From positions 66,677,917 to 66,741,916 of the forward strand of contig CM049319.1 in assembly GCA_026874595.1 (NCBI GenBank): a stretch of DNA of 64,000 nucleotides, written 5' to 3'. Below, piece after piece: positions 23,551 to 36,805 of this stretch. The stretch's first letter is position 1. Every line of letters starts with the position of its first letter. Origin of the DNA: Sipunculus nudus (Eukaryota; Annelida; Sipuncula; Golfingiida; Sipunculidae). The notes below the pieces were generated by a model, which ran no database searches, had not been told where the DNA came from, and saw nothing but the letters and a program-made list of their open reading frames with translations. A program made the translations under genes and the position numbers.

Positions 23551-24589
23551 ACTGTTACGGTTCAACAACCCGATACCAGACCAACTCCAGAATAATGCTC
23601 CAAGTAACACCAGTCAGAAGCCTTATTATAATGGAATTTAACTGTATTTCACATTTGAAAAGTATCCTTTGAATTAAAAAAGATATGGTGAAATATCCCT
23701 GGACGTCATCTTAACTCTCCGTACTATTTAAACAAATTACGTTCGTGTGATCAATCGTGCTAAAATGATACCGCAATATAAAATATCTAAACATTTGTCA
23801 AAGAATGTAGGTTGGATCAGGTGGAAATTACAATAGAGTTCTCAGTATCAATAACCCTAGAGAATTACACCAAATAAACATAAGTACCTAAAAGTAAGTT
23901 AATAAGAGAAATCTTTATTATTTATTGACCTTTTAAGAGAGAAGAGATAGGGTATAGTATTTAGTATTTATTTAAATTACCAAAAATCCTTTTAAGTTTA
24001 TTCAGACAATTAAATTCATGTACCTTCATTATTTTCGACTTCCTTTTGTATTTTCGTAATATGTCAATATTAATATAATATTTAAACATAACATTCCACT
24101 TACACAGAAGCTAGGTCGGTGATTGAAATATATGGCAAGTCTGACAGGCATCATTTTTGCCTTTTAATTCAGCAACTACATTAGTAATTAATACAAGCGC
24201 ACTTACCAAATCTTAAGAGGCTATATCTCAGCTCCCATGGTTCATTAGTGAAATTGAGTAATCATGTTGCTTTCTCTGTAAAATAATATAAAAGATTCAC
24301 ACAAAGTAGGAATAAAGACATTATATAATGCGCGGAATTCTGATAATAAATTCCTGTCAATGGCCAGAAAACTACAAATTTATCACTCTGATGATATGTA
24401 AAACATGCGGCCCTAAATCAAATAAAGGGCCGCTAATGTGCAAGGTTACTTCAAAGAAGTTTAGATTCAAACTACTCAACCTAATGGCAAGAAATATATT
24501 TGGGTACCGGAAAGCTGTCAGAGATCGCATGTACACATCTGGCAGGATCTTAATCAGACTTTTTTGTAACTAAGTAATTACGCTCCCGA
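23551..24589. other. AT-rich non-coding stretch
   Basis: No gene, RNA gene or repeat is recognised. The 81-codon plus frame at 24328-24573 is basic and featureless. Confidence 0.45.
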
Positions 24590-25140
24590 GGCAGCGGAAA
24601 TCTTGCGCTTCTAAAGAAGCAACTGATTTTCACGCTGCCAGCTTTGACCGTTTATGATACATTTAGACACCAGATGGCGGCTCGTTGAACGCTAAAAAAA
24701 AACGTGCGTATGATGTGACTAGCAGCCAACCAGATGCCAATAAACAAACACTCGACGGGCATCCTGGCTCCACCCATAACTGCGCTTCAAGCGCTGCTTG
24801 ATGAGAATTTATGGTCGAATTTTTACTGCTCCCTCTGCATCATCGACCAATTCGATTATGACATTATGACTGTATTAGCGGAGCCATGTATCTGTTTTCT
24901 GCAGAACTGAAACCCGTCAGCGAGGTGTGCACGCAGCCTTTGTTGTTACGTTTCGTTTGAATTGCAGCTCGCCGGCGGGGCATCCTGTTAGCCTAAGACC
25001 CTAAGCAAACCACGTCTGGGGCCGTTCTCTCTGAGCCTGTGGCCTGTTCAGACGGTTACCGGGGCGATGAGCTGTCATTCAAAACGAAATGAACAACATT
25101 GGCCTTGTTTTATCCTCGCTTGGCTGTGTCTTCGAGCACA
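24590..25140. other. GC-elevated unique island, function unknown
   Basis: Clearly richer in G+C than its flanks and free of simple repeats, with no frame of useful length. It includes CAGATGGCGGCTCGTTGAA, GCGCTTCAAGCGCTGC and CAGCTCGCCGGCGGGGCATC. Such islands in gene-poor animal DNA can be conserved enhancers or untranslated exons; the sequence alone does not decide. Confidence 0.3.
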
Positions 25141-26751
<1,611 letters not shown>

Positions 26752-27553
26752 TGTTACGGAACCTAACATAAACAGATCACGTATGCGTGATGAACACAAA
26801 TTCTGTAACGGAGAAAATAAATCAGATTCTGTCACACTAGGCAGCGGGAAATGTCTAGGGGAATGAATAAAGAAGTCAGTGTTTTTTTTTTGTTAGCAAA
26901 TAACTATAATTTATTCCTAAAACAACCCTAACAATACAATACATTAAATCAATACAATTATACAGTGAAATAGCGTAATAGCAACAAGTCAATACAATCA
27001 CACAGAAAAATAATGGTACAGTACCTCGATACCAACACCATCACAACGATAAGTCCTTTGAATGTAAACTCTCGGCGAATGACAGTCCAGTGGGAAGTTC
27101 CTGCAACAACACAGAAAGTAAACTGGAGTCCAAATGTATAAAATCCAGGGGAAAGTCTTTGAAACTCTATAATTGCCGCATTCGTCGGATAAGGTCTTAG
27201 AATCTGACACACGCTTTGGCGTCCGCTGGTATCTGCCCTGCTGTCTGCCCTCCCGTTCTAAAAAAACAGCAACTTTATATACCTTCACACCCCAAGCCGG
27301 GAATTTTCCACTTCTCGAACAGTCTATAAGGTCTTGCACAACACACGTTTCAGGAATTCTCTAGAAAGAACAGCGCTGTGTATCTCCACACACCAGGCTC
27401 ATTACGTGACCCTCGACCAGGCGTGAAACCTCAAGGCTAACATGACAACGAGAGTTCAACCAACACGGATTAAACATAGAATGTAATACGCGGCCAGTAA
27501 CGAGTGCCACAACAGGGGTTACGCCCGTGTCATATAATAAAAAGAGCACCTAT

Positions 27554-27557
<4 letters not shown>
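26752..27557 (-). mobile_element. Solo LTR, copy 1
   Basis: 806 bp, starting TGTTACGGAACC and ending CCTATAACA, so it has the TG...CA termini of an LTR. It is flanked by ATAT on both sides within TA repeats. It aligns along its length with 31808-32629 and with the reverse complement of 62332-63133. On the minus strand a TATA box (GTATATAAAG) and, about 350 bp later, an AATAAA signal appear in the order expected for U3-R-U5, which sets the orientation. No internal retrotransposon sequence adjoins it. The 84-codon minus frame at 26958-27212 is shared with copy 3 but not with copy 2 and is probably chance. Confidence 0.85.

Positions 27558-27559
<2 letters not shown>

Positions 27560-27607
<48 letters not shown>
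27560..27607. repeat. (TA)n microsatellite
   Basis: Pure TA tract abutting the 3' edge of the solo LTR; the LTR apparently split an older TA tract. Confidence 0.97.
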
Positions 27608-27610
<3 letters not shown>

Positions 27611-29095
27611 TAATATATTATAACATTATATTCCAGATTTACTTCTGATTTGGATTTATCCTACTAATTATTTAAATAGTTTAAAGAAGTGAAAGCAAGG
27701 AATAATCACTTCAGCCGCTTCTGTATTGTGATTAACAACCAGACGAGTATCAATTCAATCTCACCTCAAACTGATGTCACGTTTAGTGCTTGCGCAAGAA
27801 TTCAACAAATCTTAAAAACATTAAAATAGCATAAAGTTCTTAGAGTAATCCATCATAAAATAGCGTTCAATTAAGGTATCACCTGCATGGATTAGTGTAA
27901 TTGGATACTGTTTTATCTGCAGATTGAGAGTGGATCACCCTTAAAATAAATCTCTATCCGTTTAATGTCAATCTTTTTGAAATATCGCGTTTTAGCGACA
28001 GGATTAATGATGTATCGGGAAAATCCATTTAGTGAAAATAAAATCTTCTGATGTTCGTCTGTTTCCTTACTGAAGCTGCAAAGCACATGCTTGTCACGTC
28101 AATCAAAGTAGCTGTCACGTGATCTGCCTTGGAAATTAATCGGGGTAAATAAAATAATTGATTAAAATGAAATAGTTTACCTTATTTGCATAAATCTAAA
28201 TAATAATTCGCTTTAATCTTAGTTTCCAATAATACAAACTTAACACAAAATGCAGTTTGCCGTATTGCTGTAATTTGATCCATCGAATTCCTTTGAGCAA
28301 GGTAGTTGTGGGTGTGTGTGGCTCAGGAATATGCACACCTCAAATCATATTTACACATCATTAAACAAAGAAGCCCATGAAATCCCAACACGGTTATCAA
28401 TCAGTTATCAAATACTTAACTTGTGGAACTTTTATCCTTTATTTTCTATTCACCAATAAATTAAATTTACTTGAATGTTCTACTTATATGCATATCATTT
28501 TTTTTGTTATAGATAAACAGATAATTAGATCAGAGTGCTAAGTGTGAGAAATAAAAGAACTATAAAGATAATGATCTAATAAAATGGAATAAAGATAAAT
28601 TTATGAAAAGTTGTCGTTGACTTTTCTATAAATTCAGCAAGAATCCTTCAAAGTTACGCACGATACTTTTCGAAAATGTTGATAACAGGATTTGTTATAA
28701 AAAAACCGACAAAAATGTGATAGTATTACAACCCTTAGTTCAAGCTAAAGCGGGGAAGTGAAATCATATCGGCATCTAACCATTTCGACTAATAAAAGAC
28801 CGTCAGTCCAGCCACAGACAGACCAAGATTCAATGGTAAGAGAATCAAAGACAAGATGACCGGAGTAATAGGCGAGAAAATAGAGACTCAGGGCAAGACT
28901 GAGCCGCAAGATTACAGACACAACTAAATTTGATATATAAGTGGGCGCACTCCTTGGCCGAGGCCATTGATAAGGAAACTTCATGATTTCATCATAAAAT
29001 CCCTGTCGTCTTATAATAGTTTTTTGAAAGACTATATAAACAGGTTCGATAAAATTATCACCACCCAAGATTTTTTTTTTCATTTTAGTATCATT
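27608..29095. other. AT-rich non-coding stretch
   Basis: No recognised gene. The 112-codon minus frame at 28745-29083 has no recognisable domain. Confidence 0.45.
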
Positions 29096-29104
29096 GATAT
29101 TTAA

Positions 29105-29452
29105 TTGAGCGTGGTGGTAAATAATGATGAGGGCGTTCGACTTGTGACCGCAGGGTTGAGTGTTCGTGTCCCTTTTAGACCGCCATCCGCGCTAGGACAC
29201 CTGGCCAAAGTCTTTATCACAAGGGTGCGCTCTTCCGGCCCTGGAGTAAATGGGTACTGGTCATGGTCGGCAGGCAGATGGAGAACGAATAACCTCTCAG
29301 TGCTTATCAGCGCTGCTTGGGCTGTATTCTCCCCACGAAGCCCATTGCGTGAGAATAGACTCCTCAGATGCTTTTATTAGTGACTGGCGCAGTGTGCAAG
29401 TCACTAGATTGTCCTTGCAGTTACCTATGCTCTATACACAACTGGGCAATTA
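29105..29452 (+). mobile_element. tRNA-derived SINE, family B
   Basis: The head reads GAGCGTGGTGGTAAATAATG, then GGGCGTTCGACTTGTGACCG, then GGGTTGAGTGTTCGTGTCCC: a tRNA-like A region, anticodon region and B box in correct order and spacing (B box slightly altered). The body of about 275 bp includes CTAGGACACCTGGCCAAAG, TTTATCACAAGGGTGCGCTC and TTGTCCTTGCAGTTACCTAT. GATATTT occurs on both sides (29096-29102 and 29453-29459) and may be a short target duplication. I have seen similar SINEs in invertebrate genomes but cannot name the family. Frames inside it are spurious. Confidence 0.75.
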
Positions 29453-29459
29453 GATATTT

Positions 29460-31624
29460 TTACATTACTTTGACTACATAGTACAATCCTATGCGTATTG
29501 AATATTTGATCATTAAACATTACTGTTCTTATCACAGCACTATCTATCACCTAGAACGTGGAAATATGTACATAATAGTACACAAATCTGATCCGGACCG
29601 GACTGCCGCTAAACACAAGATGAAAACCGGGCTGTATCAGCTTCATAACTCACTGAAGAAATAAATCAATTATTGATGTTTAAGGTACTTCATGATTTCC
29701 AGAAGTCAGTTTAGATAAAAGACCTTTCATCATACAACGTTATATGAACATTGGTTTGTAACAACCATGGGAACTTTTTATACAATTTTCCTTTCTAAGA
29801 GTTACATACCATATCGTGCTGTAATCCTAATTTATCCTTTGCTTGGCCGTCCGCGGCCACGGAGAACCTACAAATCTAAAAGAATGAACAAGCCCGAAGA
29901 ACAGGAAGGCAAACTGTGAATTTGGACAGATTGAAATCGTTGATGATATCATGCCACCTTTACTTTTAATGTTTTTTTATATTGCAGCAGTTCGAATATA
30001 CATGTCATGATTACTTGTACTTTTCGATCAATTTGTATTGAACTGACCTGAAGTTTATTTACCAAGACATAATACAAACATTATACCGATACTCACAACA
30101 CTTAACAAACATTTTAAACCCCCCACACAATCCTGTACTTTCCAGACAACTATGGTTTTAAATATGCAAGAATTCATGGTGTTTTATGGGAATAACATTT
30201 TAAATTCTAAGTATCACAACGCTAGCACGGATACCACATCTGCGTCTTTATTAAGTTTCAGCTAGATTCGACTGAGCCTTGGTCATTCAAATTTAGATTC
30301 TCAAATTCCTAGCACACTGCTATGTATATCAGTAATCATTCAGTATTATTTTGCAAAATACGAAACAGATGGCATTAAAACCTTACTGATGGTCGTAAGA
30401 TCAAATTCAGGTGTCTTTCCTATCCATCACGACAGCCTGCTCTAAACTAACAACGTTCAGAATTTCAGCTTATATCAAGTTACATCTCTATAGCTAAAGC
30501 GTTAGCATCCAAGATTGATATCAATCCACGTCTCGTTAAAGCTCCGTATTTAAGGCCAACGTTTTACATAGTGTGTTATTTCCAGATGCGCTGTGGCAAT
30601 ATGATTCTTGTTCTTTTTAGGTCGCCCTCGTCCCGATTGACGTTAAGTTACGCTTTTAAGGCTGAATTTCTATCTGCTATCTTGATAAAAGACTTGCCAG
30701 GGCCTTCGTGATGTTATGAGGGCGGTCAGATATAGTGACGGCATCGTCGCCTCGGAGTCACAACGAGGCGTGAGCGCCATCTGAGGCCACCAATTAGTGT
30801 TAATGAAAACCACATAGATCTCCTGCGGGGTACGTAAGGTCTGAAAGCAAAAGAATAAAAAAAATAAAAAATGAATGCTGGGATCTCCAATCATACAGAA
30901 CGTCGCCATTTGGTTTGGTGTGTCATTCGCTAATGAATCTAATAAAATAAAGTTGTTCTGCTTTATAAATAGCTCATGTTTTTCTAGGTTGCTTTAACAC
31001 ATCGGTAGACTCTCCAATGTCTTCCTAAAGTCAGAAATATCAAATTCATGTTAGCTGACTGACAAGGCTTACATTTGAGTCGGAGGGACAAAGTTTAAAT
31101 AGAACTAATTCCAATAGATTGCATTGGTGTTGTTTAGGAAATCCATTCAATATTACATTCGATGACATTCTAGAATGATTAACTCGACAACAGGAAGTTT
31201 GCCTTTGTCGCAAATTTTTTTTTTATTTCCAGAAACAAAGCTGAGATGAAAATGAAGCAGGAAACATAAAGAAATTGACACTTTTTGTGTGTGTGTTTTT
31301 TTTCTGAAACCTTGCAAATAGTGCTCTTAAAAGACTGATATACCTTATGACGCCACACCAGGCGTTGGACATACTGGCTTGGTATTACTTTAGATATTTT
31401 GGTAAACGTTATAGCACGTGGAGGTGATATGTACATCCAAAACAGAGACCGGTTCTGGTGTGATCGGCTGATGCAAAGTTTGACGTCACAGGCAACATTT
31501 AGAAATGACTTAAATCTAGCAGAACATGTTGTTTCTATTATTCCCTGATAATTTTGGGCTGAAAGTGTCAGAAATACTAAGCTTTTGCTGGGCTCTATAA
31601 TTTTAAGTCACAAGGGTTTCCCCG
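29460..31624. other. No recognisable gene
   Basis: Unique, AT-leaning sequence. A short hairpin GCCTCG...CGAGGC is at about 30748-30768. Frames up to 85 codons are featureless. Confidence 0.45.
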
Positions 31625-31806
31625 TGGGTGACGTCACTGGCTAGTTGTCAGTGCTATTAGATGTGCTAAAATCTGTTGAACCAACTTCATTTTTTTGCGG
31701 GGGGGGGGGAATAAATATGAAAGTTAATTTTCCTCCAGGAATTTTGCTCAGTCAATGTAAAATTTAAATTAATATTTTTTTATAGGCAGGTGTTTACGTG
31801 ATAATA
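31625..31806 (+). repeat. Dispersed repeat of unknown class, copy 1
   Basis: Shares with 35885-36043 the ordered blocks GTTGTCAGTGCT, AGATGTGC, TTTTGAAC-like, CAACTTCAT followed by a T run, and AAATTAATATTTTTTTATAGG followed by TG.TTA. The solo LTR copy 2 is inserted immediately at its right end. A G-run lies at 31699-31709. Confidence 0.5.
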
Positions 31807-31807
31807 T

Positions 31808-32629
31808 TGTTACGGAACCTGATAAAAACAGATCACGTATGCGTGATGAACATAAATTTGTCAAAGAGATAAAAAAAATCAGATTCTGTAACACTAAGCA
31901 GCGTGAAATGTCTAGGGGAATGATTAAAGAAGTCAGTGGCTTTTTGTTAACAAATAACTATGATTTATTCCTAAAACAACCATAACTTTACAATACACTA
32001 AATCAATACAATTGAACAGTATAAAAGCGGTATAACAACAAATCAATACAATCACACAGTAAAATAAACAATGTGCACAGTAACTGGATACCACCGTCAC
32101 AACGATAAGTTCTTTAAAATGTCTATGCCGGGTGAAAAGTCATCCTCTCGAAGAATAACAGTCCAATGTAAAGCTCTTGTAACAATCCAGAAAGTAAACT
32201 TGAGGCAGGCAACATTAAATTGTATAGAGTTAGTAATAGTAGCATCCTTGAAATTACTGGATGATCGGACAGGTCCCACAAACTGACATAAACACGTCTG
32301 TGTCCGCTGGAATCTTCCATCCTCTGTCTCGCTTTCAAAAAAACTCAGCCCCCTATTTATAACTTCTTGCCCCAAGCCGAGAATTTTCCACTTCTCGAAC
32401 AGTCTAAGGATCTAACATAATACACAGTAAACACGCGTTACAGGAATCATCTAGAAGAACACATACCAGGGTCCACACGTGACCTCGGCCAGGCGAGAAA
32501 TCCCCAAGCTAGCATGACAACGAGGGTTCAACCAGTACGGATTAAACATAGAGTGCAACAAGCGGCAAGGCGAGGACGCCACAACACGAGTTACGCCCAT
32601 GTCACACAATAAAAAGGGCACCTGTAACA
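31808..32629 (-). mobile_element. Solo LTR, copy 2
   Basis: 822 bp, TGTTACGGAACC ... CCTGTAACA, flanked by ATAT at 31804-31807 and 32630-32633. It is collinear with copies at 26752 and 62332 and in the same orientation as copy 1. A TATA-like TTATAAATAGG on the minus strand and AATAAA downstream mark U3 and R. No gag or pol lies nearby, so it probably arose by recombination between the two LTRs of a full element. Confidence 0.88.
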
Positions 32630-32839
32630 ATATATTGAAATTTTGAATATGATTGCTTGACCTTATGTTTTTGTTCTCGGCAAAGAAGACAATAACTGTG
32701 TGTCCAATGTCAGGGAGAAGCAGTCTGACAGTAAGTTGAACATCACCGAGTTCTTTCAGGAATGACTCTTATATGTGCACAATTTTTAGCTGAATTGACT
32801 GTAAGTTATTGGATCTATAGCGATCAAGCTTTGTCCCGT

Positions 32840-33130
32840 AGCCCGTTCGTTAACAGGGCACAAATCGTAACCGTTAGACCTAGAAAATTCTAACTGTTCA
32901 TCAAGGGAGGCCCTAGCCAAATCTTCTTGAAGACCTGGAATAAGGTGACCTATATTTTTGTGAGTTTCTGGCCAACAACATGAATTTTGAGCAACCACAC
33001 AGTCAAACAGGGCACAAAACTCAACTGTTTCCTTAGAACACTATTGTAAAAACCAGGGTAGTCCTTGGCAAGTCTCCTTTAAATACTGAAATAAGATCAC
33101 TGTGACATGTATTCTAAAACTATAGAAATA
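32840..33130 (+). repeat. Fragment of the 290-350 bp repeat family
   Basis: Contains GTTAACAGGGCACAAATCGT, AGACCTAGAAAATTCTAAC, AAGGGAGGCCCTAG and GGTGACCTATAT, matching units of the 14640-16080 array, followed by a second weaker unit beginning near 33009. Confidence 0.75.
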
Positions 33131-33409
33131 AACGTGATCATCTTATGACACTGGAAATAGATAAGAAAATATGTAATTATCTCTCTTTTGCAACTTTAAC
33201 ACTCGAAATAAAGTTATGATGTAGATTAAGCTATAGGTTTACGTATGGTAATCTATGTTAAGATGGTGTATTGCAACTGTTATTGTGTCTGCAAGAAGCT
33301 AGCTGCTGAAGCGTGTAAAAGCCTCAAACTTCAAGGGGCGGCGAAGCCTTATTTTTTTTGCAGTTATACTTGTGAACAGAGAGGAAGTACCTGTATGCTT
33401 ATGCTTGTG

Positions 33410-34545
33410 GTTGGGCTACAATAAGATAAAGACAGGGCCATTAGCCGTGTTTTGCCTGGGCTACAATAAGATAAAGACAGGGCCATTAGCCGAGTTTTGC
33501 CTGGGCTACAATAAGATAAAGACAGGACCATTAGCCGAGTTTTGCCTGGGCTACAATAAGATAAAGACAGGGCCATTAGCCGAGTTTTGCCTGGGCTACA
33601 ATAAGAAAAAGACAGGGCCATTAGCCGAGTTTTGCCTGGGCTACAATAAGATAAAGACAGGGCCATTAGCCGAGTTTTGCCTGGGGTACAATAAGATAAA
33701 GACAGGGCCATTAGCCGAGTTTTGCCTGGGATACAATAAGATAAAGACAGGGCCATTAGCCGAGTTTTGCCTGGGGTACAATAAAATAAAGACAGGGCCA
33801 TTAGCCGAGTTTTGCTCGGGCTACAATAAGATAAAGACAGGGCCATTAGCCGAGTTTTGCCTGGGCTACAATAAGATAAAGACAGGGCCATTAGACGAGT
33901 TTTGCCTGGGCTACAATAAGATGAAGACAGGGCCATTAGCCAAGTTTTGCCTGGGCTACAATAAGATAAAGACAGGGCCATTAGCCGAGTTTTACCTGGG
34001 CTACAATAAGATAAAGACAGGGCCATTAGCCGAGTTTTGCCTGGGATACAAATAGATAAAGACGGGGCCATTAGCCGAGTTTTGCCTGGGCTACAATAAG
34101 ATAAAGACAGGGCCATTAGCCGAGTTTTGCCTTGGCTACAATAAGATAAAGACAGGGCCATTAGCCGAGGTTTGCCTGGGCTACAAAAAGATAAAGACAG
34201 GGCCATTAGCCGAGTTTTGCCTGGGCTACAATAAGATAAGGACAGGGCCATTAGCCGAGTGTTGCCTGGGCTACAATAAGATTAGGACAGGGCCATTAGC
34301 CAAGTTTTGCCTGGGTTACAATAAGATAAAGACAGGGCCATTAGCCGAGTTTTGCCTGGGCTACAATTAGATAAAGTCAGGGCCATTAGCCGAGTTTTGA
34401 CTGGGCTACAATAAGATAAAGACAGGGCCATTAGCCGAGTTTTGCTCGGGCTACAATAAGATAAAGACAGGGCCATTAGCCGTGGTTTGCCTGGGCTACA
34501 ATAAGATAAAGACAGGACCATTAGCCGTGTTTTCCCGAAACTAAA
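33410..34545 (+). repeat. 45-bp minisatellite, about 25 units
   Basis: Unit GGGCTACAATAAGATAAAGA continuing CAGGGCCATTAGCCGAGTTT and TGCCT, repeated head to tail with point substitutions only. Because 45 is a multiple of three, frames stay open: 227 codons on plus (15-residue unit GYNKIKTGPLAEFCL) and 295 on minus (unit MALSLSYCSPGKTRL). Substitutions fall at all codon positions on both strands and neither frame has a coding context, so these are not genes. Confidence 0.98.
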
Positions 34546-35078
34546 TGATACCTAATGCCTTTTCAAAGGCTTTTGCAGGGCATATTTTTTTATTTTTATC
34601 AAGTGGACCAGTTTATCGTTTTACCAAGTTGTTGGTGGAACTAGTAATACTTAGAATATTATTATTAGGGCAGGCCCTATTTCTCGTCCTTGGGAGTGGC
34701 AGACATGAGCAGGTCGTAGCTTGATCTAAGTAACAGGTACTCATATAAAATAATAGGTCGAATTTTGCTCCTACTTTGTCCCCTGTCCGTCGTTGGAAGC
34801 AATATTCGACCTTTTTTTAATGAGGGTAGGCACGGGTGGTGGTGCGTTCGTGAAGATTTCAGACTGATAACCAAAACCATTTTTTTATACAATAAATGGA
34901 GCTATTTTAGAAAAGTTGTAACATAATGGTTAAAAAACTGTCTAACAATAAGATACTAACAATATATGTATCACATGAGATATAAGAGAATCTTTTAATA
35001 TTATTAATGATGATCACCAGCACCAGGTTTTCCTTTTCAATCTTAATACTGGTGTCGCACCAATTGTAAAATCGTACC

Positions 35079-35079
<1 letters not shown>
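34546..35079. other. No gene seen
   Basis: Unique sequence with no recognised element. Confidence 0.5.
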
Positions 35080-35160
<81 letters not shown>

Positions 35161-35180
35161 GTGTGTGTGTTTTTGTGTGT
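35080..35180. repeat. Compound (TA)n(GT)n microsatellite
   Basis: About 50 bp TA followed by about 50 bp GT-rich tract. It produces Ile-Tyr and Thr-His repeat frames on the minus strand. Confidence 0.97.
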
Positions 35181-35884
35181 GTTAAATGTTTTATCTTGTG
35201 AAGAGAATAAACTGCTTCATTCCCTACCAGTCTTGTCCATATTAAGACGCAGAAGTGCAATTGAATATAACGTTTGTGAGTGGACCCAGACGTGAATTCA
35301 TACAAACATGCATTCTTCCGTAGATGGGAAGATCTTCTCCCCTGTTGTATTTATGATAATCATCCGTTTCACCCACTGAAATTAGCAACTTTAGCCTCTT
35401 TTCAACACTAGCCAATAACTCTCATTCATCTTCCGAAGCTAATGACACTGCGATGAGAATGAGCTCACCTGCATCTGGACAAATAATATGTCTATAATAA
35501 GACATGCCCATCTGTAATAAGAAAAAAAAAATCTTCATATGGAACTCATCTAAGGAGGTATTTTCATAATTACATACTTTTGGCCTGTAAATCCATTGTA
35601 ATATTGAAATTCATGAAAGAAATCTTCCATTTGATTTCTCCATATTTACTGAAAAGTGAATATTAAACACATAATGACATCTCACAACAGTTATGAAGCT
35701 TCTAATGATTGGATTTCATAAGAGCGATATCACATAAATCAGATTGCCTGGAGAGTTGATGATTCACACGGATATTAAAATAGCTAGAATATTAATCTAT
35801 TAACAAATAACAAACTATATTTTCTTATATGTATTGGGAAGTCTGAAGGTTGTATTGCTTCACTTGTCCGTTGAGCAACTCCTT
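35181..35884. other. AT-rich non-coding stretch
   Basis: No gene or element recognised. Confidence 0.5.
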
Positions 35885-36043
35885 CACGTGTGACATCACG
35901 GCCGAGTTGACAGTGCTCATAGATGTGCCAATAGGTTTTGAACAATTCACACAACTTCATGTTTTTTTATGGAGAAATTTGGTTCATTTTATGTTAAATC
36001 TAAATTAATATTTTTATAGGCAATTGTGTTATATGATAATTTA
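35885..36043 (+). repeat. Dispersed repeat of unknown class, copy 2
   Basis: Homologous by eye to 31625-31806: GTTGACAGTGCTCATAGATG, CACAACTTCATGTTTTTTTA and AAATTAATATTTTTATAGGC occur in the same order and spacing. Confidence 0.5.
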
Positions 36044-36153
36044 ATGAGATTCAGAAAACGCTTGCCTGACCATAAGGTATTTTTTTGAAGCCGGGATAAG
36101 ATTTGGAGACACACACACAGACAAGCACGCACGGTCCTCCTGCGGCTTACACC

Positions 36154-36424
36154 TGTTACGGGGTGACATAAAAGCGGGCCGAACTGTCTCGCTGTGGAAG
36201 CTTGGTTTTCTAGCGAAGTGGTTGGTACGCGGATTTGTGCCCCACCAACATGGGATCGAATCCCGGATCGGCCCAGTATTTCCCCTGATAATTCGTCTTC
36301 GTAACAAATGGGGGCTCTTCCAACGTGACGGTTAACTTTGCGGCCCAGGGAATATGCTCACAAAAACGAGACTCCTGGGATAATTAGTCTTGTTCTGATA
36401 GCAGAACGCTCTTAAGAGGGGGTG
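36154..36424 (+). mobile_element. tRNA-headed repeat, family C, copy 1
   Basis: Starts TGTTACGGGGTGACATAAAA and runs 271 bp to where TGTTACGGGGTG begins again at 36425. It contains an A-box-like TAGCGAAGTGGTTGGTACGC and a B-box-like GGGATCGAATCCC in tRNA spacing. It aligns with 58534-58806. The 3' half includes TTCGTAACAAATGGGGGCTC and GCAGAACGCTCTTAAGAGGG. The tRNA part begins about 50 bp inside, unlike a plain SINE. The recurrence of the first 12 bases at the end suggests a tandem origin. Confidence 0.65.
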
Positions 36425-36430
36425 TGTTAC

Positions 36431-36805
36431 GGGGTGTGTGGGCTGGTGTATGTGTGACTGGGAATGTTTGTTCACAAAATAACTCACGCAATAATAAACG
36501 GAATCCAATGGAATTTTTACAGGGCACCTCCCGAATGGGTCAGTGAAGAATCGATCAGTTTTGGAGGGGCAGCACATGATCAGTATCCAGGAAGGAATTC
36601 CAGGAATTTTCACAAACGTGCCGCCACAGATGCCCGATTTAACATGGTATAAGCGAATGCTAAGTGTCTGGCAACATATGCACCAATGAACCTGGAAATA
36701 TGAGCCAACTAGTAAACGAAAGCACGGGTTGCCGAGTATCCCACATTTATGACCGCCATAATGGCGGATACCTTCGTTCGTGAGAATACATGTTTCTAGT
36801 TATTA
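36431..36805 (+). repeat. GCCTCCGCC-type dispersed repeat, copy 3
   Basis: Matches the 17247 copy in order: GGAATGTTTGTTCACAAAAT, AATGGGTCAGTGAAGAATCG, GCACATGATCAGTATCCAGG, TTTTCACAAACGTG, CAATGAACCTGGAAATATGA, then an end TGAGAATACATGTTTCTAGT. The opening block is missing because the family C repeat abuts it. A 15-bp palindrome CCGCCATAATGGCGG lies within it. Confidence 0.55.

Noticed and set aside
33364-34251. 295-codon minus frame and 227-codon plus frame in the 45-bp array
   Set aside because: Both result from a tandem period divisible by three. Substitutions are spread over all codon positions, a stop breaks the minus frame, and both strands being open at once is expected of such an array.
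33410-34545. CRISPR-like array
   Set aside because: Units are contiguous with no unique spacers, and the window is eukaryotic.
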